Of a stretch of DNA of 64,000 nucleotides, positions 25,946 through 34,923 are shown piece after piece. The translations under genes were made by a program, and so were the position numbers. The DNA is from CAG-791 sp045130475. Its GTDB lineage: Bacteria; Bacillota; Clostridia; Lachnospirales; Lachnospiraceae. The stretch spans positions 1 through 64,000 of the forward strand of contig JBGUPU010000017.1 in assembly GCA_045130475.1 (NCBI GenBank). Direction: 5' to 3'. Positions within the stretch are counted from its first letter, which is position 1. Every line of letters begins with the position of its first letter. The notes below the pieces were generated by a model. The model had not been told where the DNA came from and searched no databases. It saw only the letters and a program-made list of their open reading frames with translations.

Positions 25946-25970
25946 TTCTTTATCTGATAAAGAATATAAT
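25946..25970 (+). promoter_or_regulatory. Palindrome abutting the rqcH -10 box
   Basis: TTCTTTATC (25946-25954) and GATAAAGAA (25956-25964) form a perfect 9-bp palindrome around one base, immediately followed by TATAAT (25965-25970). No good -35 box is present at 17 nt, so the promoter may need an activator or be repressed at this palindrome. Confidence 0.5.
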
Positions 25971-26003
25971 AAAGAAGCCTGAAAATCATAAGGAGAATCA
26001 TAG

Positions 26004-27812
26004 ATGGCTTTTGACGGCATTGCCGTCGCCGGTCTGTGCAGGGAACTGCAGGACACCCTCGGCGGCGGACGTATATATAAAATCGCGCAGACAGACAAGA
26101 ACGAACTGGTCATCACCGTGCGCCCCTCTGCCGAGCGGGGCGGAGGTCAGCTCAGGCTCTATCTCTGCTCCGACCCCTCTCTCCCCCTGGTCTATCTGAC
26201 ACAGACCAGCCGCCAGGCTCCCCTGCAGGCCCCGGCCTTCTGCATGCTCCTCCGCAAGCATCTGCAGAACGGACGCATCGTCTCGGTCACGCAGCCCGGA
26301 CTTGAAAGGATCCTGCGCTTTGAAGTGGAGCACCGCAATGAGATGGGCGATCTGTGCACCCATTACCTGGTGGTCGAGATCATGGGAAAGCACAGCAATA
26401 TCATCTTTCTTGACGACAAAGAGATGATCGTGGACAGTATCCGGCACGTGTCCGCCATGATCAGCTCAGTCCGGGAAGTCCTTCCGGGAAGGTCCTATTT
26501 CATTCCCGACACCCAATCAAAAAAAGACCCGCTCACGGAGACCAGGGAAGGCCTGATGGCTGTTCTGGACAGCGGTCACATGGATGTGGCAAAGCTCCTC
26601 CTGCGCAGTTACACAGGTTTTTCGACAGTTGCCGCCCAGGAACTGGCCCACCGGGCGCAGCTTTCCCAGGACCGCAGCGCCGCCCTCCTTTCTCCTGCGG
26701 AAAAAGAATCTCTCTGGCAGGAGTTCCAAAAGCTGATCCTCCAGATCAGGGAAAAGGAATTCACCCCGGTCATGTACTGCCGGCAGAAAGATGCACAGAC
26801 AGCAGGTGCTCCGACAGAATTCTCTCTGGTGAAACTCACGCACTACGCCGACTGCACCGAGATCGAGTATGATTCCCCCTCTGCCCTTCTCGAGGATTTT
26901 TATGCGCGCAAAAACACCTACACCCGGATCCGGCAGCGATCTGCGGACCTGCGCCACATCGTACAGACCATCCTCGAGCGCGATGTACACAAGTACGATC
27001 TTCAGTGCCGCCAGATCAAGGACACGGAAAAGAGGGACAAATACAAAATCTACGGGGAGCTGCTCAATGCCTACGGCTACTCAGTTCCAGCCGGCGAAAA
27101 AAGCTGTGAAGTTCTGAACTACTATACAGGCGAGAACCTCAGGATCCCGCTTGATCCCACTCTGACCCCCCAGCAGAACGCGCAGAAATATTTTGACCGC
27201 TATGCCCGCATGAAGCGTACCAATGAGGCGCTAACCCGCCTCACTGCGGAGGTCAAAGCAGAGATCGATCACCTCAGAAGCATCCAGAATGCCCTGGAAT
27301 TCTCAACGACAGACGGTGACCTTTCCCAGATCCGCCGCGAAATGGAGGAGAGCGGGTTCCTTCGCCGCAAATATACCGGGCGCAAAGACCAGCGCAGTGA
27401 AGGGAAAAAGGGACGTGCCCGCACCCCTCAGAGCCTTCCGCTCCACTATCTGAGCAGCGACGGTTACGATATCTATGTCGGCAAAAACAACACACAGAAC
27501 GATGAGATCACCTTCCGTATGGCAGACAGCCGGGATATCTGGTTCCATGCAAACGACATGCCGGGATCCCACGTCATCCTGCGTACAGGCGGACGGTCCA
27601 TGGACGAGATCCCGGACCGCGTCTTCGAAGAAGCTGCATCTCTTGCCGCCTATTACTCCAGCGGCCGGGAACAGGGCAAGGTTGAGATCGACTACCTGGA
27701 ACGCCGCAATGTCAAGAAGCCTTCCGGCGCTGCTCCCGGTTTTGTCGTGTATTACACCAACTATTCTATCCTCGCAAAGACTGACATCAGCGCCCTCCGC
27801 GAGGTGCCCTAA
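26004..27812 (+). CDS. rqcH: RqcH-type NFACT ribosome quality-control protein
   Basis: A 602-residue NFACT protein, formerly called fibronectin-binding protein A. It has an N-terminal NFACT-N domain (MAFDGIAVAGLCREL, VYLTQTSRQAP). A long charged coiled coil follows at about 290-430. The C-terminal NFACT-R/DUF814 domain has DIWFHANDMPGSHVILRT. RqcH binds obstructed 50S subunits and directs C-terminal alanine tailing of stalled peptides. Any surface adhesion role is secondary, and there is no signal peptide. AAGGAG lies 8 nt before the ATG. It is a single gene ending in a strong terminator. Confidence 0.93.
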   Translation: MAFDGIAVAGLCRELQDTLGGGRIYKIAQTDKNELVITVRPSAERGGGQLRLYLCSDPSLPLVYLTQTSRQAPLQAPAFCMLLRKHLQNGRIVSVTQPGLERILRFEVEHRNEMGDLCTHYLVVEIMGKHSNIIFLDDKEMIVDSIRHVSAMISSVREVLPGRSYFIPDTQSKKDPLTETREGLMAVLDSGHMDVAKLLLRSYTGFSTVAAQELAHRAQLSQDRSAALLSPAEKESLWQEFQKLILQIREKEFTPVMYCRQKDAQTAGAPTEFSLVKLTHYADCTEIEYDSPSALLEDFYARKNTYTRIRQRSADLRHIVQTILERDVHKYDLQCRQIKDTEKRDKYKIYGELLNAYGYSVPAGEKSCEVLNYYTGENLRIPLDPTLTPQQNAQKYFDRYARMKRTNEALTRLTAEVKAEIDHLRSIQNALEFSTTDGDLSQIRREMEESGFLRRKYTGRKDQRSEGKKGRARTPQSLPLHYLSSDGYDIYVGKNNTQNDEITFRMADSRDIWFHANDMPGSHVILRTGGRSMDEIPDRVFEEAASLAAYYSSGREQGKVEIDYLERRNVKKPSGAAPGFVVYYTNYSILAKTDISALREVP

Positions 27813-27820
27813 GACAAGGA

Positions 27821-27852
27821 AAAACTCTGCAGGCCAATTCCTGCAGAGTTTT
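27821..27852 (+). terminator. Terminator of rqcH
   Basis: A perfect 13-bp stem (AAAACTCTGCAGG and CCTGCAGAGTTTT) with a 6-nt loop and a T run lies 9 nt past the rqcH stop. Confidence 0.92.
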
Positions 27853-27937
27853 TTATTACAGCTTTTTTTATACAGCTTTTATTACAGCTTATATTACAGT
27901 CTTTTATCCATTTCTTAATTTCACTTTATTACAGCCA
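27853..27937. repeat. Degenerate TTATTACAG repeats
   Basis: Between the rqcH terminator and the flippase stop codon, a motif close to TTATTACAGCTTTT recurs about four times with slight changes (27853, 27865, 27876, 27888), and again at 27927 across the flippase stop codon. It looks like slippage-type duplication in a T-rich terminator tail. Confidence 0.5.
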
Positions 27938-29638
27938 GCGAAGCTTCCTGAGCAGCCGCGCCATTGCCGCTCCCTTGGGAAGCCCCAGGATATCCTCCTC
28001 TGTAAAACTGCCGATCCGGATCAGGATAAAGAAGTAAACCGGGACAGCGACGAGAATGGCAGGGATGAGGGCGGCAAAATTCGCGAAATATTCTGCCAGC
28101 ATGCGGGAGGCCAGCGTAAAGATCACGCGGTACACCGCATAGGTGGCAGCGCCCATGATCAGTGCGCTGAAGAGGGGTTTCCAATAGACCTTGGCCGCAT
28201 CGAGGCGCAGGCCCAGATAGCGGCGCAGGAACAATTCATTGAGGGCAAAGATGATCGCCGCGTACAAGACACTTACGAAGACCATTGCGTAGATGCCCCA
28301 GTCGGTAAAGCGGAGGAATAATACCAGGGCCGCCGTCTGGATGATCAGAGATGCGCCCGCGCTGACGATGGGCATATTCATCTTTCCGATTGCCTGCAGG
28401 ACCGCATTGGTGATCGTGCCGACCGATAAAAAGATGACGGTTACCGCCTGCAGGGCCAGCAGGACCGACGCCAGTTCCAGCGTATCCCACTGCGGGAACA
28501 TCAGCATGGTGACAGGGCGCGCCAGCACCATCAGTCCCACCGCGCAGGGAATGGAGATGATCAGGGCCATCCGGCTGGCATTGATCGAGCGGCGCTGGGT
28601 CTCCTTTGCGTCTCCTGCCGCGTAGGCCGTCGCAATATTAGGGATGATGGCAGCGGACACAGCAGTAGCGACCGAGATGGGAATATTGGTGATCACCACC
28701 GCCTTATTGGAGAACAGACCGAACACCGTCGTTACAGCTGCCTCGGGAAGTCTCTTGACATCGATCAGCATATTCAGATAGATCATCTGATCCAGTGTTG
28801 TTGTAAGATTCAGGATAAAACTGCTCGCGATAAAGGGAGTGATCACCAGGATCGTGCTCTTCATGATCCTGCCGTAGGATTCCGTATGTCCCGTATCAAA
28901 GGCGATCCTCTGAAAATATCCCTTCCTGTGCCGCAAATATGCGATCAGCATAAAGATCAGCGCTGTGGCCACACCGCAGCCGGTACCCATTGCGCTTCCC
29001 ATTGCACCGCGGACTGCGCGTTCTGTCTGATTCGCGTGAATCGACGCTGTGCGGATCAAAAGGGAGGCTGCCCCGATACTGACTGCTGCATTGGCGATCT
29101 GCTCCAGGATCTGCGACACAGAAGTCTGAACCATGGACTGGTTGGCCTGAAAATAACCGCGCACCGCCCCCAGGATGCCAAACAGAAATACGGTGGGTGC
29201 AAAGACCCTCAGGACAGGGACCGCATTGTGCTTTACCAGAACACCCGCCCCGAAATACAGGAGCAGACTGCCTGCCGCACCTACGATCAGAGAATAGATC
29301 AGCGCGCAATGGAATGCACGCTGGGCATTCCTGTACTGCCCCACTGCAATTTTGGTCGACATCTGCCTGGAGATCGCTGCCGGCAGCGAGTTGGAGGACA
29401 GGATCAGGATGATCATATAAATATTGTAGGCGGCACCGTAATACCCGTTTCCTTCATCTCCTATGATCGCGGTCAAAGGCGCTCTGTACAGAAGTCCTAT
29501 GATGCGCACAACGATCGTGGCGATCGCCAGGATCCCGGCCTGTACGGCGATACTGCTCCCCGCAGACTTTTCTTTTTTTATCCCCTTCTCTGCTTCCTGC
29601 ATTTCTTCTCCTGCATCTTCAGCAATTCTTGCGGTCAT
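27929..29638 (-). CDS. MurJ/SpoVB-type lipid-linked oligosaccharide flippase
   Basis: An integral membrane protein of up to 569 residues from the MOP superfamily (polysaccharide biosynthesis, MurJ/SpoVB/YkvU group) with about fourteen helices. A short charged N-terminus precedes helix 1 (about 30-50). Clostridia often carry several paralogues, so it may flip lipid II or an exopolysaccharide precursor. The ATG at 29602 (MQEAEKG) has AGGAG 5 nt upstream and may be the real start, giving 557 residues. Neighbours give no pathway hint. The stop codon falls within the TTATTACAG repeats. Confidence 0.85.
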   Translation of the reverse strand: MTARIAEDAGEEMQEAEKGIKKEKSAGSSIAVQAGILAIATIVVRIIGLLYRAPLTAIIGDEGNGYYGAAYNIYMIILILSSNSLPAAISRQMSTKIAVGQYRNAQRAFHCALIYSLIVGAAGSLLLYFGAGVLVKHNAVPVLRVFAPTVFLFGILGAVRGYFQANQSMVQTSVSQILEQIANAAVSIGAASLLIRTASIHANQTERAVRGAMGSAMGTGCGVATALIFMLIAYLRHRKGYFQRIAFDTGHTESYGRIMKSTILVITPFIASSFILNLTTTLDQMIYLNMLIDVKRLPEAAVTTVFGLFSNKAVVITNIPISVATAVSAAIIPNIATAYAAGDAKETQRRSINASRMALIISIPCAVGLMVLARPVTMLMFPQWDTLELASVLLALQAVTVIFLSVGTITNAVLQAIGKMNMPIVSAGASLIIQTAALVLFLRFTDWGIYAMVFVSVLYAAIIFALNELFLRRYLGLRLDAAKVYWKPLFSALIMGAATYAVYRVIFTLASRMLAEYFANFAALIPAILVAVPVYFFILIRIGSFTEEDILGLPKGAAMARLLRKLRWL

Positions 29639-29721
29639 GGCCTCGTATTCACAGACTAGCCCGGTAAAAACTGCGGAACGATCATCGTAAAAATCTTTCT
29701 CTTGTAAAAAACTCTCTCATA

Positions 29722-29747
29722 GTATTCCGGACAAGTATTCCGGACAA
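29722..29747. repeat. 13-bp tandem duplication upstream of flippase gene
   Basis: GTATTCCGGACAA occurs twice in perfect tandem (29722-29734 and 29735-29747), followed by related GATTCCGGTATCCGG. It is in the 300-nt gap between the flippase gene and the glgA terminator, about 85 nt upstream of the flippase. A regulator site pair is possible. Nothing else was seen in the gap apart from the terminator. Confidence 0.6.
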
Positions 29748-29806
29748 GCGGATTCCGGTATCCGGATAAATCTCTACCACTATAACATAAGTCAGAAAAA
29801 AATCCA

Positions 29807-29847
29807 CAAAAAACTGCGGCAGGATATAAAAGACATCCTGCCGCAGT
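29807..29847 (-). terminator. Terminator of glgA
   Basis: A perfect 13-bp stem (ACTGCGGCAGGAT at 29813-29825 and ATCCTGCCGCAGT at 29835-29847) is followed on the minus strand by TTTTTT, about 92 nt past the glgA stop. Confidence 0.9.
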
Positions 29848-29938
29848 GGATTTGATCCGGTTGATCCGTCATGTGTCTGCAGGCTGTTTTCTTCAGCCGG
29901 CCGCTGTTTTTACAGCCGCCTTCCTTTGCCGAATGACA

Positions 29939-31387
29939 TCAGCCGATGAGCCAGTCGTACATCTCCTGATACTTGGCAGCGGACTGCTTCCAGGAGAAGT
30001 CCGCACGCATTGCGCGCTCTACCATCTTGTTCCACTCCAGGCGCTTGTCATAATAGACCTGCTCAGCGTAACGGATGGAGTGCATCATCTCATGCGCATT
30101 GTAGTTTGCGAATGTGAAGCCGGTACCGGTTCCCTCGAACTCATTGTAGGGCTCGACTGTATCCTTCAGACCGCCGGTCTCGCGGACGATCGGAAGCGTG
30201 CCGTAACGAAGGGACATCAGCTGGCTGAGTCCGCAGGGCTCGAACAGGGAAGGCATAAGGAATGCATCGGAAGAAGCATAAATCTTGTGGGACAGTTCAT
30301 CCGAATAGTAGATGTTCGCAGAGATCTTGTCGTTGTACTTCCAGTCGAAGTAACGGAACATGTTCTCATAGCGCTCCTCGCCGGTACCCAGAACGACCAT
30401 CTGGATCGCATCAAGGGAGAGAATCTCTTCGAGGACATAGGCGATCAGGTCAAAGCCCTTCTGGTCTGTCAGCCGGGAGACAATACCGATCATGAAGCAT
30501 TTCTCGTCGACCTTGAGTCCCAGTTCCTTCTGCAGAGCAAGTTTATTCTTGACTTTCATCTTGCGGAAGTTGTCAACCGTGTAAGGCTGAGGGATCTTCT
30601 TGTCATTGTCCGGAGAGAAATCTGTGTAATCGATGCCGTTGATGATACCGCGCAGGTCATTGCTCCTTGCGTTCATCAGTCCGTCGAGGCCCTCGCCGTA
30701 GAACTGTGTCTTGATCTCCTCCGCGTAGGTCGGGGAAACGGTCGTGATGGCATCAGCATAAACCAGGCCGCCCTTGAGAAGGTTGGCATCCTTGTAAGCC
30801 TCCAGCTTGTCCGGTGTGAAATAATATCCGGAGAGGCCTGTAATGTCCTCGACATCACGCACATTCCACTTGCCCTGGAACTTCAGGTTGTGGATGGTCA
30901 TTACAGACTTGATGCCCTGGAAAAACTCGTTGCCTGCAAAACGCTCTTTCAAGTATACAGGAACAAGGCCGGTCTGCCAGTCATGGCAGTGGATCAGGTC
31001 AGGGCGGAAATCGACTGTGGGAAGCGCGGACAGCACTGCCTTGGAGAAGAAGGCAAAACGTGTAATCTCAAACAGCGGATCATCCGTATAAGGCTTGTCA
31101 CTGGTGAAGAATCCTTCATTGTCGATAAAGTAGAAGGTGATGCCCTCAACTTCCGCCTTCAGTACGCCGACATACTCGCTCTTCCAGTGGAAGTCCATGT
31201 AGAAGTGTGTGACATACTCCATCTTGTCTTTCATCTCCTGCTTCATGCAGGAATATTTGGGCATGATCACCCTGACATCATAATATTCTTTATCGAGTTC
31301 CTTGGGGAGAGAGCCGACAACGTCTGCCAGGCCGCCGGTCTTTATAAAAGGAACGCCCTCAGATGCCACAAAAAGAATCTTCTTCAT
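29939..31387 (-). CDS. glgA: Glycogen synthase (ADP-glucose type)
   Basis: A 482-residue GT5 glycosyltransferase that adds glucose from ADP-glucose to the growing alpha-1,4 glucan. The substrate-binding motif KTGGLADVVGSLP is at 16-28, DWQTGLVPVYL near 128, and the GT-B C-terminal domain has SRLTDQKGFD and FEPCGLSQL. The length is typical. AGGGGG lies 9 nt before the ATG. It is monocistronic, without glgC or glgB beside it, so glycogen genes are scattered here. A small hairpin (31446-31459) lies in its leader. Confidence 0.95.
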   Translation of the reverse strand: MKKILFVASEGVPFIKTGGLADVVGSLPKELDKEYYDVRVIMPKYSCMKQEMKDKMEYVTHFYMDFHWKSEYVGVLKAEVEGITFYFIDNEGFFTSDKPYTDDPLFEITRFAFFSKAVLSALPTVDFRPDLIHCHDWQTGLVPVYLKERFAGNEFFQGIKSVMTIHNLKFQGKWNVRDVEDITGLSGYYFTPDKLEAYKDANLLKGGLVYADAITTVSPTYAEEIKTQFYGEGLDGLMNARSNDLRGIINGIDYTDFSPDNDKKIPQPYTVDNFRKMKVKNKLALQKELGLKVDEKCFMIGIVSRLTDQKGFDLIAYVLEEILSLDAIQMVVLGTGEERYENMFRYFDWKYNDKISANIYYSDELSHKIYASSDAFLMPSLFEPCGLSQLMSLRYGTLPIVRETGGLKDTVEPYNEFEGTGTGFTFANYNAHEMMHSIRYAEQVYYDKRLEWNKMVERAMRADFSWKQSAAKYQEMYDWLIG

Positions 31388-31445
31388 ATTAAATGACCCC
31401 CTGTTACTGTAATGAGATTTGGGTATTTTTACTGCATTTGTGTGC

Positions 31446-31509
31446 CGGGAATGCTCCCGATTACACTAATCATTTTCCATTATACCTTATTTACAGGCAT
31501 TTTGTTCAA
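31446..31509 (-). promoter_or_regulatory. Predicted glgA promoter and leader hairpin
   Basis: On the minus strand TTGAAC (31504-31509) and the consensus TATAAT (31479-31484) are 19 nt apart, longer than ideal. The leader contains CGGGA...TCCCG (31446-31459) with a 4-nt loop. The hairpin's role is unknown. Confidence 0.45.
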
Positions 31510-31554
31510 AATTTTTATAAAAATCATAGTTTTTTTGTGACATGTTATGAAGGA

Positions 31555-31582
31555 AAAGCCGGCAGACCACACTGCCGGCTTT
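31555..31582. terminator. Terminator after recombinase-like gene
   Basis: A perfect 11-bp stem (AAAGCCGGCAG and CTGCCGGCTTT) with a 6-nt loop and short A/T flanks lies between the recombinase-like gene and the glgA promoter region. Confidence 0.8.
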
Positions 31583-31629
31583 ATTACGCACAGAAAAGGC
31601 AAGTATGAGGGCGTCAGACACAAAGCTTG

Positions 31630-32187
31630 TCATTGATCCCTCTCCCCGCCCACTTCCATGCGAAGATATCTGATCATGGCAGCATCCCGGATCCCCAGGA
31701 TCTCCTGCACTGAAGAGGCATCCGTACCGCGCCGGAGCAGAGAGACCGCAAGCGCTTTCCGCAGATCCTCAGGCGAGACCCAGCCGCCCACGCCGGCTGC
31801 CTGCGCGTATTTCTTAACGACTTTCCAGACAGCCTGGCGGGTAAGGATCTGCCCGTCCCTTCCCGGAAAGAGCAGGGAGGACGGACCATCAACCTCTCTT
31901 CGCACTGCATAGAGATACTGCAGAAGGCAGTCCCTCGTCCTTTTTCCGAAAGGGATCATCCGCACTGACTGATCCTTCTCCGATAACAGTACACAGGAAA
32001 TCTGCAGATCCAGGTTTTCCAGACGCAGCGGCAGCAGCTCCCGGACCTTGAGTCCGACGCCGCCGAGAAGTTCCAGGATCGCTCTGTCCCTTAATCCTGC
32101 CCTGGTCTGCTGATCCGGACAACTCAGGATCCTGAGCAGTTCTTCCTCCGTCAATATATTCGGTACTGAGCCGCGGGCTTCTTCCAT
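31630..32187 (-). CDS. Degenerate tyrosine recombinase-like protein
   Basis: A 185-residue protein with the fold and sequence rhythm of a Xer-type catalytic domain: LTEEELLRIL, GGVGLKVRELLPLRLENLDL, and an SPEDLRKALAVSLLRRG segment. It lacks the N-terminal core-binding domain. Most catalytic positions are changed. Arg I is K47, the HxLRH motif reads EDLRK (only Arg II kept), the LGH His is Ile, and the nearest Tyr (Y174) is one place out of register. It is probably not a recombinase any more, or it is a DNA-binding remnant. The ATG at 32187 has AAGGGG 6 nt upstream. It lies just downstream of rny on the same strand. Confidence 0.7.
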   Translation of the reverse strand: MEEARGSVPNILTEEELLRILSCPDQQTRAGLRDRAILELLGGVGLKVRELLPLRLENLDLQISCVLLSEKDQSVRMIPFGKRTRDCLLQYLYAVRREVDGPSSLLFPGRDGQILTRQAVWKVVKKYAQAAGVGGWVSPEDLRKALAVSLLRRGTDASSVQEILGIRDAAMIRYLRMEVGGERDQ

Positions 32188-32249
32188 TCTCAACCCCTTC
32201 CGTCACTAATGCCTTCCGGTCATTCCGGTCAATGCGCCTAAAAATGGAA

Positions 32250-32284
32250 AGTGCTGCGGATTCCTTACGGCCTTCCGCAGCACT
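32250..32284 (-). terminator. Terminator of rny
   Basis: AGTGCTGCGGA (32250-32260) pairs perfectly with TCCGCAGCACT (32274-32284), with TTTCCATTTTT after it on the minus strand, 49 nt past the rny stop. Confidence 0.85.
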
Positions 32285-32333
32285 ATACTTTTCATATTCT
32301 CAAAAGCTGAATAAATAATGATATTCTATGGTA

Positions 32334-33890
32334 TTATTTCGCATAATCCGTAACTCTGGACTCACGGATTACATTAACTTTGATCTGGCCGGGATATTCC
32401 ATATCCGCTTCTATCTTCTTGGAAATATCTCTCGCCAGAATGACCATATCAGCATCAGTGATCTGTTCAGGAACTACCATCACGCGAACTTCTCTGCCTG
32501 CCTGAATGGCATAAGAATTACTGACCCCTTTAAAACTGTTGGTGATTTCTTCTAATTGTTTCAGCCTTGTCGTATACGCCTCGAGAGTCTCTCTTCTGGC
32601 GCCGGGACGGGCTGCGGAAATTGTGTCTGCTGCCTGAACGATACATGCAATCAGGCTTGCCGGCTCAACATCGCCGTGGTGCGCTTCCACGGAATTGATA
32701 ACTGTCTGTGATTCTTTATATTTTCTGCAGAGCTCGGCGCCAAGCTGTACATGAGATCCTTCCATCTCATGATCGACTGCCTTGCCGATATCATGCAGAA
32801 GTCCGGCGCGCTTCGCAAGGCGGACATCAAGTCCGAGCTCACTCGCCAGAAGACCGGATAACTGTGCAACCTCAATAGAATGCTTGAGTGCGTTCTGTCC
32901 GTAACTTGTGCGGAAACGCATCTTGCCCAGGAGACGGACAAGTTCGGGATGGATCCCGTGTACACCGACTTCCAAAGTGGCGGCTTCTCCCTCTTCCTTG
33001 ATCCTGGCATCTACCTCACGCTGTGCCTTGCCGACCATTTCTTCGATCCTGGCAGGATGGATTCTGCCATCAACGATCAGCTTCTCCAGCGCGACACGTG
33101 CAACCTCGCGGCGGATCGGGTCAAATCCCGAAATAACAACCGCTTCCGGTGTATCATCGATAATCAGATCGACGCCTGTCATCGTCTCAAGAGTACGAAT
33201 ATTGCGTCCTTCACGTCCGATGATCCTGCCCTTCATCTCATCTCCGGGCAGCTGGACGACAGAAATTGTTGCCTCCGAAACATGATCTGCCGCACAGCGC
33301 TGAATGGCATTGATCACATATTCTTTGGCACGTTTTTCTGCTTCTTCCTTGGCTTCCGCCTCGATCTCTTTGATCATTCGCGCGGAATCCAGTTTCACTT
33401 CATCTTCAACAATTTTTAAAAGGTGTTCTTTTGCCTGTTCGGAGGTTAGGCCTGAAATTCGCTCGAGTTCCTGTAATCGCTGCTCATTCAGCAATGAAAC
33501 TTCCTTCTGAAGTTTCTGCAGATTTTCTTCCTTAGCCGCAAGACTCTGTTCCCTGCGCTCCAGCTGTTCGACTTTGTTGTCCAGCTGCTCTTCCTTCTGC
33601 TGAATCCTGCGCTCATTTTTCTGAACTTCGTTGCGCCTGTTCTGGATCTCCTTTTCGAGTTCGTTCTTTGATTTGAACGTCTCCTCACGAATTTCCAGCA
33701 TAGCTTCGCGTTTCTTGGATTCCGCTTCACGAAGGGCCTCATCAATAATCGTCCTTGCCCGTGCGTCTGCGCTGTCTACCTTGATCTCATCCTGCTTCCT
33801 GTGGTAATCGGAAGTGATGAACCAGGTGACGGGAACTGCTGCAGCCAATGTCAGAATCACTGCAATCGCAATAATGATTCCTATCGACAT
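32334..33890 (-). CDS. rny: Ribonuclease Y
   Basis: A 518-residue membrane-anchored endoribonuclease that initiates mRNA decay. It has an N-terminal membrane helix (about 4-22), a long coiled coil (about 30-200), and a KH RNA-binding domain (about 205-270, with GREGRNIRTLE). The HD catalytic domain carries LLHDIGKAVDHE near 360. AGGTG lies upstream of the ATG at good spacing. A strong promoter is at 34010-34038, and the ~110-nt leader can form a CCCGT...ACGGG hairpin around 33945-33973. Confidence 0.97.
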   Translation of the reverse strand: MSIGIIIAIAVILTLAAAVPVTWFITSDYHRKQDEIKVDSADARARTIIDEALREAESKKREAMLEIREETFKSKNELEKEIQNRRNEVQKNERRIQQKEEQLDNKVEQLERREQSLAAKEENLQKLQKEVSLLNEQRLQELERISGLTSEQAKEHLLKIVEDEVKLDSARMIKEIEAEAKEEAEKRAKEYVINAIQRCAADHVSEATISVVQLPGDEMKGRIIGREGRNIRTLETMTGVDLIIDDTPEAVVISGFDPIRREVARVALEKLIVDGRIHPARIEEMVGKAQREVDARIKEEGEAATLEVGVHGIHPELVRLLGKMRFRTSYGQNALKHSIEVAQLSGLLASELGLDVRLAKRAGLLHDIGKAVDHEMEGSHVQLGAELCRKYKESQTVINSVEAHHGDVEPASLIACIVQAADTISAARPGARRETLEAYTTRLKQLEEITNSFKGVSNSYAIQAGREVRVMVVPEQITDADMVILARDISKKIEADMEYPGQIKVNVIRESRVTDYAK

Positions 33891-34009
33891 ACAGGAGCAC
33901 CTCCATATTCAATTGAACTGTTTGCTTTATTGTATAGAACACAACCCCGTCTCCCAGACAACAACGGGACTCACATTGTATCCTAACGAACAAACTCACA
34001 ACAAATTAG

Positions 34010-34038
34010 ATTCTAAACTTAATGTGTGCAACTGTCAA
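34010..34038 (-). promoter_or_regulatory. Predicted rny promoter
   Basis: On the minus strand TTGACA (34033-34038, full consensus) and TAGAAT (34010-34015) are spaced 17 nt apart. Confidence 0.75.
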
Positions 34039-34108
34039 GTCATTCCTGAAAGCACACATCCGCGCAGCCGGTCCGAAGAAAGGGCTGTCAGAGAGGAAAA
34101 AGCAGGGG

Positions 34109-34780
34109 TCACCAGTCTTCCATGCCGCCTGTCAGGCTCCGGATCAGATCCATCGGATATCCTTTTCTGTGCAAAAAGGCCATGGTCTTCTGCCGCTCCT
34201 CGTAGGTCGCCTGCGAGGAGTCAAACCCCCGCTTTTTCAAAAGCCTTATCACCTGGTCCCTCTGGGCTGCGGAAAGATTTTCCACCTCTTCGACAGCAGC
34301 AAAGGCTTCTTCGATCACCGTCTCCGGGATGCCTTTTCCGGCCAGATCCCGTATGATCCGGCTTTTGCTTCTGTCCTGAAAATGACTTCTCACATAGCTC
34401 TGCGCAAAGCGCCGGTCATCCAGATAGCCCGCCCTTCTGAGCTTCTCAACAGCCTCGTCAATGACAGAGGGAGGATAGCCTGCCTCCCGGAGCTTTTCCC
34501 TCATACGGTATTCGGAGTAATCTCTGCTCCCGAGCAGCCTTCCGCATCTCTGCATGCAGGCAGAGCGCAGGGACTGCAGGATCCCGGCGTAAGTGTCCTC
34601 TTCCACTTCCCCGCCTTCTTCCAGTCCCAGCCGCCTTGCCTTGGAGGAAGAAATGACAAAGCTGCTGCCGTCCTCCATGGTCACACGTACACGTCCGTGG
34701 GCGGGAGGAACAGACTCTCCGCTGCCCATCCTGTACCGGGTCCTTCCCCGGATCTGTTCAATTGATATTATTGTATGCAC
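34109..34780 (-). CDS. recX: Regulatory protein RecX
   Basis: A 223-residue RecX protein of three-helix repeats (LGSRDYSEYRMREKLREAGY; GYLDDRRFAQSYVRSHFQ; YEERQKTMAFLHRKGYP). RecX binds along RecA filaments and limits their activity. The GTG at 34780 is preferred because GAGGA lies 7 nt upstream and the protein then begins like other RecX proteins; the track of open codons continues 19 residues upstream. It follows recA on the same strand, with a stem-loop between them that may lower RecX levels. Confidence 0.9.
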   Translation of the reverse strand: MHTIISIEQIRGRTRYRMGSGESVPPAHGRVRVTMEDGSSFVISSSKARRLGLEEGGEVEEDTYAGILQSLRSACMQRCGRLLGSRDYSEYRMREKLREAGYPPSVIDEAVEKLRRAGYLDDRRFAQSYVRSHFQDRSKSRIIRDLAGKGIPETVIEEAFAAVEEVENLSAAQRDQVIRLLKKRGFDSSQATYEERQKTMAFLHRKGYPMDLIRSLTGGMEDW

Positions 34781-34827
34781 GATCCTGTCCTCTTCGGATA
34801 GTCCCTTCAAATACAGGAAGCCGGGTC

Positions 34828-34856
34828 GGGCCTGCACAGTCGACCTGCACAGGCCC
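34828..34856 (-). promoter_or_regulatory. Stem-loop between recA and recX
   Basis: GGGCCTG (34828-34834) and CAGGCCC (34850-34856) pair perfectly; the loop carries near-repeats CTGCACAG and CTGCACAGG. There is no T run, so it is more likely an attenuating or stabilising structure than a full terminator. Confidence 0.45.
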
Positions 34857-34923
34857 TTGCCGGCCTCATAAGTCCCCTTGGGGATCCGTCACTTTTTCAT
34901 GCTGTCATGCTGTCTTATTCGTC

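Noticed and set aside
29722..29747. CRISPR array
   Set aside because: Only two copies, in direct tandem without spacers, and no cas genes in the window.
29846..31396. 516-residue open frame on the plus strand
   Set aside because: It is antisense to glgA and includes the glgA terminator region.
31630..32187. Active integrase marking a mobile element
   Set aside because: Catalytic residues are missing, no attachment site or tRNA is adjacent, and flanking genes are core housekeeping.
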